From an uncultured Methylomonas sp. (GTDB lineage Bacteria > Pseudomonadota > Gammaproteobacteria > Methylococcales > Methylomonadaceae): DNA of 64,000 nt. Both the position numbers and the translations under genes were made by a program. This document shows, one piece after another, positions 52,566-61,807 of this stretch (position 1 is its first letter; every line of letters begins with the position of its first letter). The DNA is taken from positions 186,001-250,000 of the forward strand of contig CAKZJE010000031.1 in the NCBI GenBank assembly GCA_936941155.1. Direction: 5' to 3'. The notes under the pieces were generated by a model, which was not told where the DNA came from, did not search any database, and saw nothing but the letters and a program-made list of their open reading frames with translations.

Positions 52566-54204
52566 AAACTTTTTCCTTAAACGGGGTCATACCTACGCGC
52601 TTCACGGTGGTTAAAAAGGACTCTTCTTCCTGCCGCTGTTCCGTATACACTTCTAAAATGGTGGTGATGGCTGGGACAATTTCATCGCGTGCCACAGAAG
52701 GCCCTAAGCGATCGCCAATGGCCGCTTCATTTTCAGACGAGCCGCCGAGCGTGATTTGATACCATTCCACGCCTTTTTTATCCACGCCTAAGATGCCGAT
52801 ATGTCCAACGCTTTGGTGAGCACAGCCATTCATGCAGCCAGAAATATTAATTTTGATGTCACCTAAATCGTGAATGTAATCAATATCATCCAAGGCTTGA
52901 TTGATTTCTTTCACCACATCAATTGAACCGGCGTTTGCAAGTGCGCAAAAATCCAGACCCGGACAGCAAATAATATCGGTTGCTGTGCCGATATTAGCCG
53001 TTGCTAATTTCAACGCAGAAAGTTTTTGCCACAACGCATATAAATCCGCTTGTTTTACATCCGCTAATACCAAATTTTGCCGATGTGTGCTGCGCACTTC
53101 ACCAAAACTGTATTCATCCGCTAAATCTGCTACGGCATATAAACAGGCATCAGTAATATCGCCAGGTGGTGAATCAGGTGCTTTTAAAGACACAAACACG
53201 GCGCGATAGCCGTCCATTTTGTGTTCTTTGGTGTTGAACTTTATCCAAGTTGCAAACGCTGAATTTTGTTCCAAATGCGCTGCAAAACTTGTATCGGCAG
53301 CTGCATTTTTATCGTAAGCAGGATCAGTAAAGTGCGCTTTTATTTCTGCAAAACGCGCATCGCTGAGTTCCATGCCGTCTTTTATCGCATTCCATTCGGC
53401 TTCAACTTGTTGACGGAAAGTCTCCATTCCCGTTTCTTTTACCAAAATTTTAATACGCGCTTTGTATTTATTATCACGGCGACCATAGAGATTATAAATT
53501 CGCAAAATCGCTTCTAAATAAGAGAGTAAATGTTTCTTTTCTAAAAATGGACGAATTTCTTCGCCAATAATTGGGGTGCGACCTAAACCGCCGCCCACTA
53601 AAATTCTGTAACCGATTTCGCCTGCGGCATTTTTAACAATATGTACGCCGATGTCGTGAAATTGTGTGGCGGCACGGTCTTGCGCTGAAGCACTTACCGC
53701 AATTTTAAATTTACGCGGCAGATAGGCAAATTCAGGATGAAACGTTGTCCATTGGCGAATAATCTCGCACGTTGGACGTGGATCTTCTATTTCATCTTTG
53801 CAAACGCCGGCTAAATGGTCAGTGGTGGTGTTACGCAAACAGTTGCCACTGGTTTGCACTGCGTGCATTTGTACCGTAGCGAGTTCTGCCAAAATATCAG
53901 GCACTTTTGCAAGTTCTGGCCAGTTAAACTGAATATTTTGCCGCGTCGTAAAATGTGCGTAGCCTTTGTCGTAATTTTTAGCAATGTCGCCCAGCTTGCG
54001 TAATTGTTTGGCAGAAATCAAACCATAAGGCCCTGCCACCCGCAACATCGGCGCATGTGTTTGAATGTACAAGCCATTCATTAAACGCAAAGCACGAAAT
54101 TGGTCTTCGTTCAGTTCGCCTTTTAAAAAGCGTTCAGTTTGACCGCGAAACTGAACTACCCGTTCTTCAATAATTGTTTGGTCGTTGTCGTTATATTGAT
54201 ACAT
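52552..54204 (-). CDS. cysI: Assimilatory sulfite reductase hemoprotein (CysI type)
   Basis: 550 residues from ATG 54204 (MYQYNDNDQTIIEERVVQFRG); a longer frame to 54270 adds a hydrophobic leader that is not expected. Nitrite/sulfite reductase ferredoxin-like half domains and siroheme/[4Fe-4S] Cys ligands CCPGLDFC and SGCMNGC are present. KNYDKGYAHFTTRQNIQFNW and SGNCLRNTTTDHLAGV are family stretches. It reduces sulfite to sulfide. No cysJ in the window, so the electron donor may be ferredoxin or encoded elsewhere. Cotranscribed with DUF934. Confidence 0.93.
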   Translation of the reverse strand: MYQYNDNDQTIIEERVVQFRGQTERFLKGELNEDQFRALRLMNGLYIQTHAPMLRVAGPYGLISAKQLRKLGDIAKNYDKGYAHFTTRQNIQFNWPELAKVPDILAELATVQMHAVQTSGNCLRNTTTDHLAGVCKDEIEDPRPTCEIIRQWTTFHPEFAYLPRKFKIAVSASAQDRAATQFHDIGVHIVKNAAGEIGYRILVGGGLGRTPIIGEEIRPFLEKKHLLSYLEAILRIYNLYGRRDNKYKARIKILVKETGMETFRQQVEAEWNAIKDGMELSDARFAEIKAHFTDPAYDKNAAADTSFAAHLEQNSAFATWIKFNTKEHKMDGYRAVFVSLKAPDSPPGDITDACLYAVADLADEYSFGEVRSTHRQNLVLADVKQADLYALWQKLSALKLATANIGTATDIICCPGLDFCALANAGSIDVVKEINQALDDIDYIHDLGDIKINISGCMNGCAHQSVGHIGILGVDKKGVEWYQITLGGSSENEAAIGDRLGPSVARDEIVPAITTILEVYTEQRQEEESFLTTVKRVGMTPFKEKVYANH

Positions 54205-54364
54205 ACATAGAGTTGGAATGCGCGTATAAACGCGATAAGACAAAATGAACAATAATATACTGCAAGCCATTAAATGACAAAGCTTATTGTATGGTGATAG
54301 TATTGACGGTTGAAATTTTTATTATTTACTTTTTAACTACTTTTATTGGGGTAGGGAGGTTGTT

Positions 54365-55738
54365 TTGTTACGCTTATTGATGATATTTGCTCCGTTATTG
54401 CTGATGTTTATGCCAGAGTTGGCAATCGCAGGCGAAGATAAATTTGGAAATTTAGGATTGACCGGAACTGAACGCGGAATTTACTGCGTGTTGATTTTCT
54501 TGGTGGCCTACGGTTTTGTGATGACTGAAGAGTTCACTCACATGCGCAAATCTAAACCAGTGATTTTAGCGGCTGGGATTATTTGGGCACACGTTGCAGT
54601 ATTAGCAGGTTCTGCTGGCATTTCTACCGAAGATTTGCACGAGGCTTTTGAATACAACTTAAAAGAATATGGCGCGTTAATGTTGTTTTTATTGGTCGCA
54701 ATGACTTATATCAATAGCATGTCCACGCTGAATGTATTTGAAGCTTTACGTTCTTGGTTGGTGAGAAAACAATTCGGTTACAGACAATTGTTTGTGATTA
54801 CTGGCGTTATCACATTCTTCTTATCGGCTGTTGCTGATAACTTAACTGCGGCTTTATTAGTGGGCGCGGTGGTATTAGCAGTTGGTAAAGATAACGAAAA
54901 ATTCGTAGCGATTGGTTTCGTAAACTTGGTTATTGCTGCAAATGCTGGCGGCGCGTTTTGTCCATTCGGCGACATCACCACGTTGATGGTATGGCAAGCA
55001 GGTTATGCTGAATTTTTCGATTTCTTCAAATTATTCGTTCCTTCAATGGTGAACTACGCAGTGCCAGCGGCTTTTATGTATTTTGCTGTGCCTGATGTGC
55101 ATCCTGAAGCAACAAATGAAGAAGCTGTGCAATTGAAAAAAGGTGCTTGGGAAGTTTGTGCCTTATTTTTTGTGACTATTTGTTTAGCTGTTAGCTTTAA
55201 ACAATTCCTGCATTTGCCTCCTTTCATGGGCATGATGACTGGCTTGGGTATTTTAATGGCGTATTCTTATGCGTTGAAAACCATTTATCATGTTGAAGGC
55301 GAAAAACCATTTGATATTTTTGAGCAAGTTCATAATGCAGAATGGGATACTTTGTTGTTCTTCTTCGGTGTAGTTTTTGCGGTAGGTGGTTTAGGCTATA
55401 TCGGTTATTTGGAATTGTTGTCTGGCACAATGTACGCAGGCTTAGGACACACAACTGCTAACATTTTGGTCGGTTTGTTATCAGCTGTAGTTGATAATAT
55501 TCCTGTGATGTTTGCGGTATTAAACATGAAGCTAAACATGGACTTATATCAATGGTTGTTGGTCACATTGACAGCTGGCGTGGGCGGTTCATTGTTGGCA
55601 GTGGGTTCTGCGGCGGGCGTTGCGTTAATGGGACGTTCTAACCACAAATACACTTTCTTTAGTCATTTAAAATGGACTCCAGCGATTGCAGCAGGTTATG
55701 CAGCAAGTATTTTTGTGCATTATTTGATTAATGGTTAA
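54365..55738 (+). CDS. nhaD: Na+/H+ antiporter NhaD
   Basis: 457 residues, about twelve membrane helices. TTG start supported by AGGGAGG 5 bp upstream. NhaD/ArsB-type features: FFLSAVADNLTAALLVGAVVL, AANAGGAFCPFGDITTLMVW and LLSAVVDNIPVMFAVL with buried Asp-Asn pairs. A signal-like first helix (LLMIFAPLLLMFMPELAIA) precedes them. It exports Na+ or Li+ in exchange for protons, contributing to pH and salt homeostasis. Divergent from cysI. Confidence 0.94.
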   Translation: MLRLLMIFAPLLLMFMPELAIAGEDKFGNLGLTGTERGIYCVLIFLVAYGFVMTEEFTHMRKSKPVILAAGIIWAHVAVLAGSAGISTEDLHEAFEYNLKEYGALMLFLLVAMTYINSMSTLNVFEALRSWLVRKQFGYRQLFVITGVITFFLSAVADNLTAALLVGAVVLAVGKDNEKFVAIGFVNLVIAANAGGAFCPFGDITTLMVWQAGYAEFFDFFKLFVPSMVNYAVPAAFMYFAVPDVHPEATNEEAVQLKKGAWEVCALFFVTICLAVSFKQFLHLPPFMGMMTGLGILMAYSYALKTIYHVEGEKPFDIFEQVHNAEWDTLLFFFGVVFAVGGLGYIGYLELLSGTMYAGLGHTTANILVGLLSAVVDNIPVMFAVLNMKLNMDLYQWLLVTLTAGVGGSLLAVGSAAGVALMGRSNHKYTFFSHLKWTPAIAAGYAASIFVHYLING

Positions 55739-55752
55739 GCCATAACTTGTAG

Positions 55753-55780
55753 GGTGGGCACGCTGTTTTGCCCACCTTAT
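55753..55780. terminator. GGTGGGCA hairpin after nhaD
   Basis: GGTGGGCA and TGCCCACC arms with a nine-base loop, 15 bp after the nhaD stop. It looks like a dispersed AGGGTGGGCA-type repeat serving as a terminator, although the T-run is weak. Confidence 0.5.
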
Positions 55781-55903
55781 CTCCAACTTCAAAAAAACAC
55801 TTGAGCTGTATTGTTAGTGGTTCTCGCAGGGCGCAAAGCCCAACTCTTCTTGGCTCACGCAGTCACACTCCGCATAAAATCTAATCCATACTGAGATTCC
55901 ATC

Positions 55904-56512
55904 ATGTCTTATAGTGATTTTACGATTAAACAAATTCAACAAAATTTCGGTTTAGACATTATTGAAAAAATGGGTATTTTTTCAAACATTGAACCTATAA
56001 AAATCAGTGATTATTTCATTATGACGCTAGAGGAAAATATTCCGCTGGCTGTTGCCATGAATACAGAAAAAGCCAAATCCGAGCTAATTATTTCTAATGT
56101 GCTGTTGGAAGTGCGCAAACTGTTTGATCGAAAAATCAGTTTTTTTTCAGGTGTTGAGTTTAATATCGACAAAGAAAAAGGCTTGAATGGTTATTGCGAT
56201 TTTCTTATCAGCTTGTCGGCGGAACAATTGTTTGTAAAATCGCCTGTTATTGCATTGGTAGAAGCTAAAAATGAAAATATTATGGCAGGACTGGGGCAAT
56301 GTATTGCGGAGATGATTGCCGCTAGAATGTTTAATGAAGCCGAAGGTAATAATATTCCGATAACCTATGGCGCGGTGACAACAGGGATTTTTTGGAAATT
56401 TATTAAGCTGATAGAGAACAAAGTTTATATTGATTTGAAAGATTATAGCCTTGAAGAAAATCCAGAGCGTGTGATTGGGATTTTGTCGGCTATGATGGAG
56501 CAAAAGGCTTAA
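55904..56512 (+). CDS. Putative PD-(D/E)XK-like nuclease, paralogue of 15522 gene
   Basis: 202 residues. The core GLNGYCDFLISLSAE ... PVIALVEAKNENIMAGLGQCIAEMIAARMFN ... ITYGAVTTGIFWKFIKL parallels the gene at 15522 (GIPDYLI ... VVVEAKQNN ... GQCLAELVAAQRLN ... YGIVTDGEVWHF). D and E-x-K positions are kept. Single gene; the downstream SEC-C gene is 82 bp away and could be cotranscribed. Function unknown. Confidence 0.65.
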   Translation: MSYSDFTIKQIQQNFGLDIIEKMGIFSNIEPIKISDYFIMTLEENIPLAVAMNTEKAKSELIISNVLLEVRKLFDRKISFFSGVEFNIDKEKGLNGYCDFLISLSAEQLFVKSPVIALVEAKNENIMAGLGQCIAEMIAARMFNEAEGNNIPITYGAVTTGIFWKFIKLIENKVYIDLKDYSLEENPERVIGILSAMMEQKA

Positions 56513-56594
56513 TTGATTTTAACCTCTGTAATAGTTTTACTCTGTTCCGTCTATCTTGTTTTTAATGTCTCTTTGTTGATTAAGGAGTTAAATT

Positions 56595-57890
56595 TTGAGG
56601 AAAGTCTTAGCAACTGATTTAGGCATTTGGCCAGTATTTCAAGATTTGCATAAAGTTTCTGATGCTATGGTTGCATCAAGTGAAATTAAACGATCATTGG
56701 CTAACTATATTCTGCTTTATGACCAAATATTTATACCTACAGGAAATCTACAAATACTTCCAGTTCTTCGTATTTTATTGGGCGAAGATGTATTTGATGA
56801 GCTTGTAAAAAATAATGTTCTAGTCCTTGCCCGATATGATAAATGGTTTATGTATGGTGGAAATGGCTTAAGAAAAGAAGGTCAAGGGTTAACTTTTTTC
56901 CGTGCAAATGATGAAACTAGGAAAAAAGAGTTTAACCTTTTCTACTCTTATTTTACTCCCCTAGATGAATGTATTGATACTGCACTAAAAACAACTAATC
57001 CATTAGCCAACTTTGATAGAAAAAAGCTACTTACAAACTTATTGCTCGACAAAGTAGTTTCGGTGACTTCAAATATTAAAGAGGATACATTTAAAAAGGA
57101 AACCTATAGAGATTTGAAAAGTCCTTATCTTAGAAAATTTTTAAACTTTAGAAATCAAGGAAAATCACTCGATAAACTTAAAGGAATTGAACCTAACCAA
57201 ATAAGAGTGTATTACCCCCATGATGTGATAGATAATTCTGAAATAGGGGCTGTTCTTCATGCTGCATTTGAAAATTTTGTATTAGGAATAGGATCAGATT
57301 TAAAAGTTGACGAAATTACAGGTGATGATTATTCGCTTTCTCTCCTAAGGGCTAAAGGACAGCGTGTAGGTATGCCAATTGAAGGGCAAAAAGCATTTGC
57401 CCAAATTCAAGAAATTTCAGGAGTCCCTGATGTAGGTTTAGCGTTTGCTAATAACCAAATTACAGCGGAACAGCTTCTTGACTTACGCGAATTAAAATCT
57501 GCCGAAAACTTTAGAAAGTGGCTAAATACAACACATCAGCCGCAAAACTCACACGAAGATATTGTTAATGCGTTTGTAGAATCGTTAAATCAAACTAACT
57601 TTGTGGATTCTTATCTAATGAAAACCTTTCGCTTTGCTGTTACAAATACTCTTGGGGTAATATCTACTCCTCTTGGCATTGCAGCATCAGGAGCAGATTA
57701 CTTTTTATTGGATAAATGGTTTCCAGATAGATCTCCACGTCTTTTTCTTAAACAAATTAAATCGGTTGTAGTTAAAAGTGCAGAAAAAGAAAAAGTTGTT
57801 GTAGCACCACCTAAACAAAGTGGAAGAGATAGAAACAGACCTTGTTCTTGTGGAAGTGGTAAAAAATATAAGAACTGTTGTGGCTCATAA
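56595..57890 (+). CDS. SEC-C motif protein of unknown function
   Basis: 431 residues from a TTG start with AAGGAG 7 bp upstream. The last 25 residues carry a zinc-binding SEC-C motif (PCSCGSGKKYKNCCGS, C-x-C-x8-C-C) as at the end of SecA. The first 400 residues (SLANYILLYDQIFIPTGNLQILPVLRILLG ... DYSLSLLRAKGQRVGMPI) are unfamiliar, with a Gly/Ala helix (NTLGVISTPLGIAASGADYFLLDKW) before the tail. AT-rich, suggesting an accessory gene. A role in defence or protein targeting is guesswork. Confidence 0.7.
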   Translation: MRKVLATDLGIWPVFQDLHKVSDAMVASSEIKRSLANYILLYDQIFIPTGNLQILPVLRILLGEDVFDELVKNNVLVLARYDKWFMYGGNGLRKEGQGLTFFRANDETRKKEFNLFYSYFTPLDECIDTALKTTNPLANFDRKKLLTNLLLDKVVSVTSNIKEDTFKKETYRDLKSPYLRKFLNFRNQGKSLDKLKGIEPNQIRVYYPHDVIDNSEIGAVLHAAFENFVLGIGSDLKVDEITGDDYSLSLLRAKGQRVGMPIEGQKAFAQIQEISGVPDVGLAFANNQITAEQLLDLRELKSAENFRKWLNTTHQPQNSHEDIVNAFVESLNQTNFVDSYLMKTFRFAVTNTLGVISTPLGIAASGADYFLLDKWFPDRSPRLFLKQIKSVVVKSAEKEKVVVAPPKQSGRDRNRPCSCGSGKKYKNCCGS

Positions 57891-57987
57891 GGAATACAGC
57901 TATTTTTTACTCTCAACACCTTAAAGTCCCAAAATGTTACGATAGGTCGAAATGCCTGTCTACTTTACAATCTACCTCTTCCGCAGT

Positions 57988-59358
57988 ATGACACAAAAAT
58001 CTTGGCTCTCCACCCTTTCCATTTACACCCAACCGCGAGTGTTGGGGATGATTTTCCTAGGCTTTTCTGCCGGTCTTCCTTTTCTGCTGGTTTTTTCCAC
58101 GCTATCCGCTTGGCTGAGCGATGAAGGCATCAGTCGCTCAGTCATCGGTTTTTTTAGCTGGGTTGGTGTCACTTATTCGATCAAAGTCTTTTGGGCACCC
58201 GTGATTGACCGCTTACCGCTGCCGTTTTTAACCCGTTTACTCGGCAGACGGCGCAGTTGGATGCTAGTTGCACAAATCGGCATTGCCACCGGCTTAATCT
58301 GCATGGCAAATTTGGATATTCACACGCAAACGCAAACACTGGCTTTATGCGCTGTTGCAGTCGCATTTTGCTCCGCTACCCAAGATATTGTGGTCGATGC
58401 GTATCGGATTGAAGCCGTTACTCCCGAATATCAAGGCGCGATGTCGGCAACGTATGTGTTTGGTTATCGCCTCGCTTTATTAGTCGCAGGCGCAGGCGCG
58501 TTTTACATTGCCGAATACAGCAACTGGCAAACCACTTATTGTGTGATGGCGGCGATTATGGCGGTGGGCGTGACCACGACATTATTAATTCAAGAGCCAC
58601 AAGTCAGCAAAGACAAAACTGCACAACTGCTGGAACAACGTTTAGAAGCTTCATTAGGCATTCAACAACACGCAACTTTATGGGCAAAATTTATCGCTTG
58701 GTTTGTGGATGCAGTCGTAAGTCCATTTGTAGAATTTTTCACTCGCAACGGCAAACTCGCGTTGCTGATTTTAGCTCTTATCGCCCTGTATAAAATGAGT
58801 GACATCACGATGGGCGTGATGGCGAATCCGTTTTATTTGGAGCTGGGTTATAGCAAAAAAGAAATTGCCGAAGTGGGGAAAGTTTTCGGCTTTTTTATGA
58901 CGATTTTCGGTGCGTCCGTCGGTGGTTTGCTTGTTGCTCGTTATGGGATTATGAAACCGCTGTTATTAGGCGCGGTTTTAGTTTGCGTGACCAATTTATT
59001 GTTTGCGATGCTAGCCGTTGCCGCCAAACCGGATTTAATCTTTTTAGCCGCAGTGATTAGCGCGGACAACTTAAGCGGCGGTATCGCTAGCTCGGTGTTT
59101 ATTGCTTACCTTTCTAGTATGACTAACAGTTCTTATACTGCGACACAATACGCGGTTTTTAGTTCGTTGATGACCTTGCCGGCTAACTTAATCGGCGGGT
59201 TTTCGGGGGTCATTGTTGATAACTTTGGCTATCAACTCTTTTTTATTTACGCCTCTGTTTTGGGCGTGCCTGCGGTTTTATTAGTGATGCTGTTAAATCA
59301 CTTTCAAGCTAGAAAAGGAGACCTTCCAGGTTTTAAAAACATGGAAGGTCTGAAATAA
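57988..59358 (+). CDS. ampG: AmpG-type muropeptide MFS transporter
   Basis: 456 residues from ATG 57988; a frame from 57952 adds twelve residues. Twelve membrane helices. AmpG features: VLGMIFLGFSAGLPFLLVFSTLSAWL, GFFSWVGVTYSIKVFWAPVIDRLPLPF, LGRRRSWML, SATQDIVVDAYRIE and ALIALYKMSDITMGVMANPFY. It imports GlcNAc-anhydroMurNAc peptides for cell-wall recycling. The last dozen codons (KGDLPGFKNMEGLK) are encoded by a hairpin repeat that appears to have replaced the native end. Confidence 0.9.
   Translation: MTQKSWLSTLSIYTQPRVLGMIFLGFSAGLPFLLVFSTLSAWLSDEGISRSVIGFFSWVGVTYSIKVFWAPVIDRLPLPFLTRLLGRRRSWMLVAQIGIATGLICMANLDIHTQTQTLALCAVAVAFCSATQDIVVDAYRIEAVTPEYQGAMSATYVFGYRLALLVAGAGAFYIAEYSNWQTTYCVMAAIMAVGVTTTLLIQEPQVSKDKTAQLLEQRLEASLGIQQHATLWAKFIAWFVDAVVSPFVEFFTRNGKLALLILALIALYKMSDITMGVMANPFYLELGYSKKEIAEVGKVFGFFMTIFGASVGGLLVARYGIMKPLLLGAVLVCVTNLLFAMLAVAAKPDLIFLAAVISADNLSGGIASSVFIAYLSSMTNSSYTATQYAVFSSLMTLPANLIGGFSGVIVDNFGYQLFFIYASVLGVPAVLLVMLLNHFQARKGDLPGFKNMEGLK
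59320..59350. repeat. ACCTTCCAGG hairpin repeat inside the ampG 3' end
   Basis: GACCTTCCAGGTTTT and AAAACATGGAAGGTC, one mismatch; diverged copy of 31134-31166. It is read in frame as the AmpG C-terminus and lies 10 bp before the next gene. Confidence 0.8.
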
Positions 59359-59359
59359 C

Positions 59360-60091
59360 ATGCCAAAAAACGTTTTAATCACCGGAGCAGCTAAACGGAT
59401 TGGGGCTGCCTGCGCAAAACACTTTCATAATCAAGGTTATAATGTTTTTTTACATTATCGCAACTCATCTGAAAAAGCTTTGCAGTTGTGTGAAGAACTC
59501 AATCAATCGCGTCCTGATTCTGCAAAAATGATGGCTGCGGATTTATTATCAATTCCACAAATTCAAAACCTTGCCGAACAAGCGTGTGCAGCTTGGGGCG
59601 GAATTGATGTTTTAGTGAATAATGCCTCAAGTTTTTATCCGCAAAACGTTGCCGATGTGACTGAAAACAGTTGGGATGAAATGTTGGGCAGCAATTTAAA
59701 AGCTCCGTTTTTTTTGATTCAAGCCTTAAGCTATTCGTTAGCAAAGCGCGGCGGTTGTGTGGTCAATATTATTGATATTCATGCCGAGCGTGGCTTAAAA
59801 AATTATCCGGTGTATAGCATTGCCAAAGCGGGACTGGCTGGTATGACGAAAATTTTAGCCAAAGAACTTGCGCCGCAGATTCGCGTAAATGGCATTTCAC
59901 CCGGTGCAATTTTGTGGCCAGAACAAGAATTATCGCTGTCGGCAAAAGCGGATATTTTAGAAAGAATTGCCTTAGGACATGCGGGAAATCCCGATGATAT
60001 AGCCAAAGCCGTTGCTTTTTTGTGCAATGATGCCAGCTATATCACAGGACAAATTATCAATGTTGATGGTGGCAGAACGTTATTCTGTTGA
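59360..60091 (+). CDS. Pteridine reductase (SDR family)
   Basis: 243 residues. NAD(P)-binding TGAAKRIGAACAKHF with the Arg typical of pteridine reductases, NNASSFYPQNV, IIDIHAERGLKNYPVYSIAKAGL (Tyr-x3-Lys), and a C-terminal YITGQIINVDGGRTL. Related to PTR1 and FolM, which reduce dihydrofolate or dihydromonapterin. Convergent with folK, overlapping by 12 bp, so folate genes cluster here. One base after ampG. Confidence 0.9.
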   Translation: MPKNVLITGAAKRIGAACAKHFHNQGYNVFLHYRNSSEKALQLCEELNQSRPDSAKMMAADLLSIPQIQNLAEQACAAWGGIDVLVNNASSFYPQNVADVTENSWDEMLGSNLKAPFFLIQALSYSLAKRGGCVVNIIDIHAERGLKNYPVYSIAKAGLAGMTKILAKELAPQIRVNGISPGAILWPEQELSLSAKADILERIALGHAGNPDDIAKAVAFLCNDASYITGQIINVDGGRTLFC

Positions 60092-60580
60092 TAACCATGT
60101 TGGTACAACAGTGTGTTGACGCTGCTCGCTTTTATCAAACTCTTGCCACAGCCGCGCGTAACTTTTTTGATTTAACGGATGCGTTAAATTAGGCGCAATT
60201 TCTGCTAATGGCTCTAACACAAACGCATAACGCTCAATTTCATCTCGTGGAATTTGCAGGCGACCATCACTGATAACCAAATCGCCATACAAAATCAAAT
60301 CCAAGTCTAAGGTTCTGGCAGAGAACTTTTGCGCCTCGCGGGTGCGCCCGTGTTCCAACTCAATTTGGCGTAACTTTTTACCAACTGCTTTCACTTCCCA
60401 ATCGGATTCAAAAGCGACGACTAGATTATAAAAAGCCGCTCCAGTAAAACCGACCGGCTCTGATTCATAAACACTTGAAACAGTCAGTTCCCCGAAACAT
60501 TGTGCGAGAGCTGCCAAACTAGACGGAATATTTTTATCTCGCTCAATATTACTGCCGATACTGATATACGCAGTAGGCAT
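60080..60580 (-). CDS. folK: HPPK, 6-hydroxymethyl-dihydropterin pyrophosphokinase
   Basis: 166 residues. AYISIGSNIERDKNIPSSLAAL, SSVYESEPVGFTGAAFYNLVV, and the catalytic signature ARTLDLDLILYGD followed by PRDEIERYAFVLEPLAEIAP. Next step after FolB in folate synthesis; the genes abut with no gap. Confidence 0.96.
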   Translation of the reverse strand: MPTAYISIGSNIERDKNIPSSLAALAQCFGELTVSSVYESEPVGFTGAAFYNLVVAFESDWEVKAVGKKLRQIELEHGRTREAQKFSARTLDLDLILYGDLVISDGRLQIPRDEIERYAFVLEPLAEIAPNLTHPLNQKSYARLWQEFDKSEQRQHTVVPTWLSTE

Positions 60581-60934
60581 TTATTTTTCTCCTCGCTCAA
60601 TGATAATCCCCACATCTTTCGCTCGTGTAATTGCACCGCGTTTATTTAAGACAATTCTGACCCAAGGGATTTGAAATTCAGTGCGCAAAACAGCGGCAAT
60701 TTCTTCAATTAATTTTTCCACCAAAAAAAACTCACTGGTTTCGACAAACGAAACCACGCGCTCAGAGACGGCTTTATAATCAAGTGTATGTGCAATATCA
60801 TCGGTTTGCGCGGCTTTTTTAATATCAAATGCCATTTCAATATCTAAAACCACCGTTTGCTTCTTTTTTCGTTCCCAATCATAAATCCCAATAATTGTGT
60901 CAATTTCCAGCCCGCCTAAAAATATAATATCCAT
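60581..60934 (-). CDS. folB: Dihydroneopterin aldolase
   Basis: 117 residues: IIFLGGLEIDTIIGIYDWERKKKQTVVLDIEMAFD, DYKAVSERVVSFVE and FFLVEKLIEEIAAVL with the conserved Glu/Tyr/Lys positions. It makes 6-hydroxymethyl-dihydropterin for folate. First gene of folB-folK; divergent from plsY. Confidence 0.95.
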   Translation of the reverse strand: MDIIFLGGLEIDTIIGIYDWERKKKQTVVLDIEMAFDIKKAAQTDDIAHTLDYKAVSERVVSFVETSEFFLVEKLIEEIAAVLRTEFQIPWVRIVLNKRGAITRAKDVGIIIERGEK

Positions 60935-61028
60935 TGTGTTTTCCGGTTAAAATGGTTGTTTTAAGAGTATTAAAGTATCAAGGATACGTTTTTACTTCCT
61001 AAGTTTCAATTGAAGAGGAAAAAAGGAA

Positions 61029-61601
61029 ATGATTGAGTGGTTGCTAGTTCCAATAGGTTATTTGGTAGGTTCTGTCTCTAGTGCAATTATTGTCTGTCAA
61101 TTAATGGATTTACCTGACCCGCGCACAGAAGGCTCTCATAATCCCGGTGCAACCAACGTAATGCGGATTGGAGGAAAAAAAGCTGCCGCCATTACTTTAG
61201 CGGGCGATGCGATAAAAGGACTGCTACCTGTGTTGCTGGCAAAAATGCTAGGCGTGGAAAGTTTGATATTGGCAGCGGTGGTATTCGCTGCTTTTTTAGG
61301 GCATTTATACCCGATTTTTTTTGGATTTAAAGGCGGAAAAGGCGTTGCCACTTCGCTGGGTGTTTCGTTAGGCGTGTCGTGGATTTTGGGATTGGCAATT
61401 TCTGGAACTTGGTTTTTAGTTTATAAACTGTCTAAAATTTCTTCATTGTCAGCCTTAGTTGCCGCAGTTTTAGCTCCGCTGTATACATGGCTGATTGTAG
61501 GTGACAGTTATTTAGTGGGCGTTTTTGTATTGATTTCAATTGTGCTGCTGTGGCGACATCAAGGAAATATTAAACGTTTGTTAGCAGGGGAAGAGAGTTA
61601 G
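61029..61601 (+). CDS. plsY: Glycerol-3-phosphate acyltransferase PlsY
   Basis: 190 residues, about five membrane helices. Conserved loops: LVGSVSSAIIVCQL, GSHNPGATNVMRIGGKKAAAITLAGD and FKGGKGVATSLGV. It transfers acyl groups from acyl-phosphate to glycerol-3-phosphate, the first step in phospholipid synthesis. A ribosome-binding GGAA precedes the ATG. Next to folB as in many proteobacteria. Confidence 0.95.
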   Translation: MIEWLLVPIGYLVGSVSSAIIVCQLMDLPDPRTEGSHNPGATNVMRIGGKKAAAITLAGDAIKGLLPVLLAKMLGVESLILAAVVFAAFLGHLYPIFFGFKGGKGVATSLGVSLGVSWILGLAISGTWFLVYKLSKISSLSALVAAVLAPLYTWLIVGDSYLVGVFVLISIVLLWRHQGNIKRLLAGEES

Positions 61602-61629
61602 CAGAAGGGCAGGGGAGGGGGGCACTGCC

Positions 61630-61746
61630 TTAAGTTAAGAATTTTTCCGTTCGTCCTGAGCTTGTCGAAGGATGAACGGGAAAATTCAAATACACAAAGT
61701 TAAGCCTTTCATGGTTCGACAAGCTCACCACGAACGGCTTAACTTA
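61630..61746. repeat. Composite inverted repeat (TTCGTCCTGAGCTTGTCGAA type)
   Basis: Outer arms TTAAGTTAAG and CTTAACTTAA enclose two hairpins, CCGTTCGTCCTGAGCTTGTC ... GATGAACGG and GGTTCGACAAGCTCACCACG ... AACGG. This motif type is common as a dispersed repeat in many bacteria. It lies between plsY and the degenerate EAL gene. Confidence 0.8.
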
Positions 61747-61807
61747 ATGGCAGAGAGGGGAGGGGGGAGACGCAAAATTGTGACTCTACAATAGCAATCA
61801 TTACCGC

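Noticed and set aside
54205-54364. A CysB-type 37-bp motif upstream of cysI
   Set aside because: Only a vague resemblance (CTTATCGCGTTTATA) was found, and the spacing would put the -10 box on the start codon.
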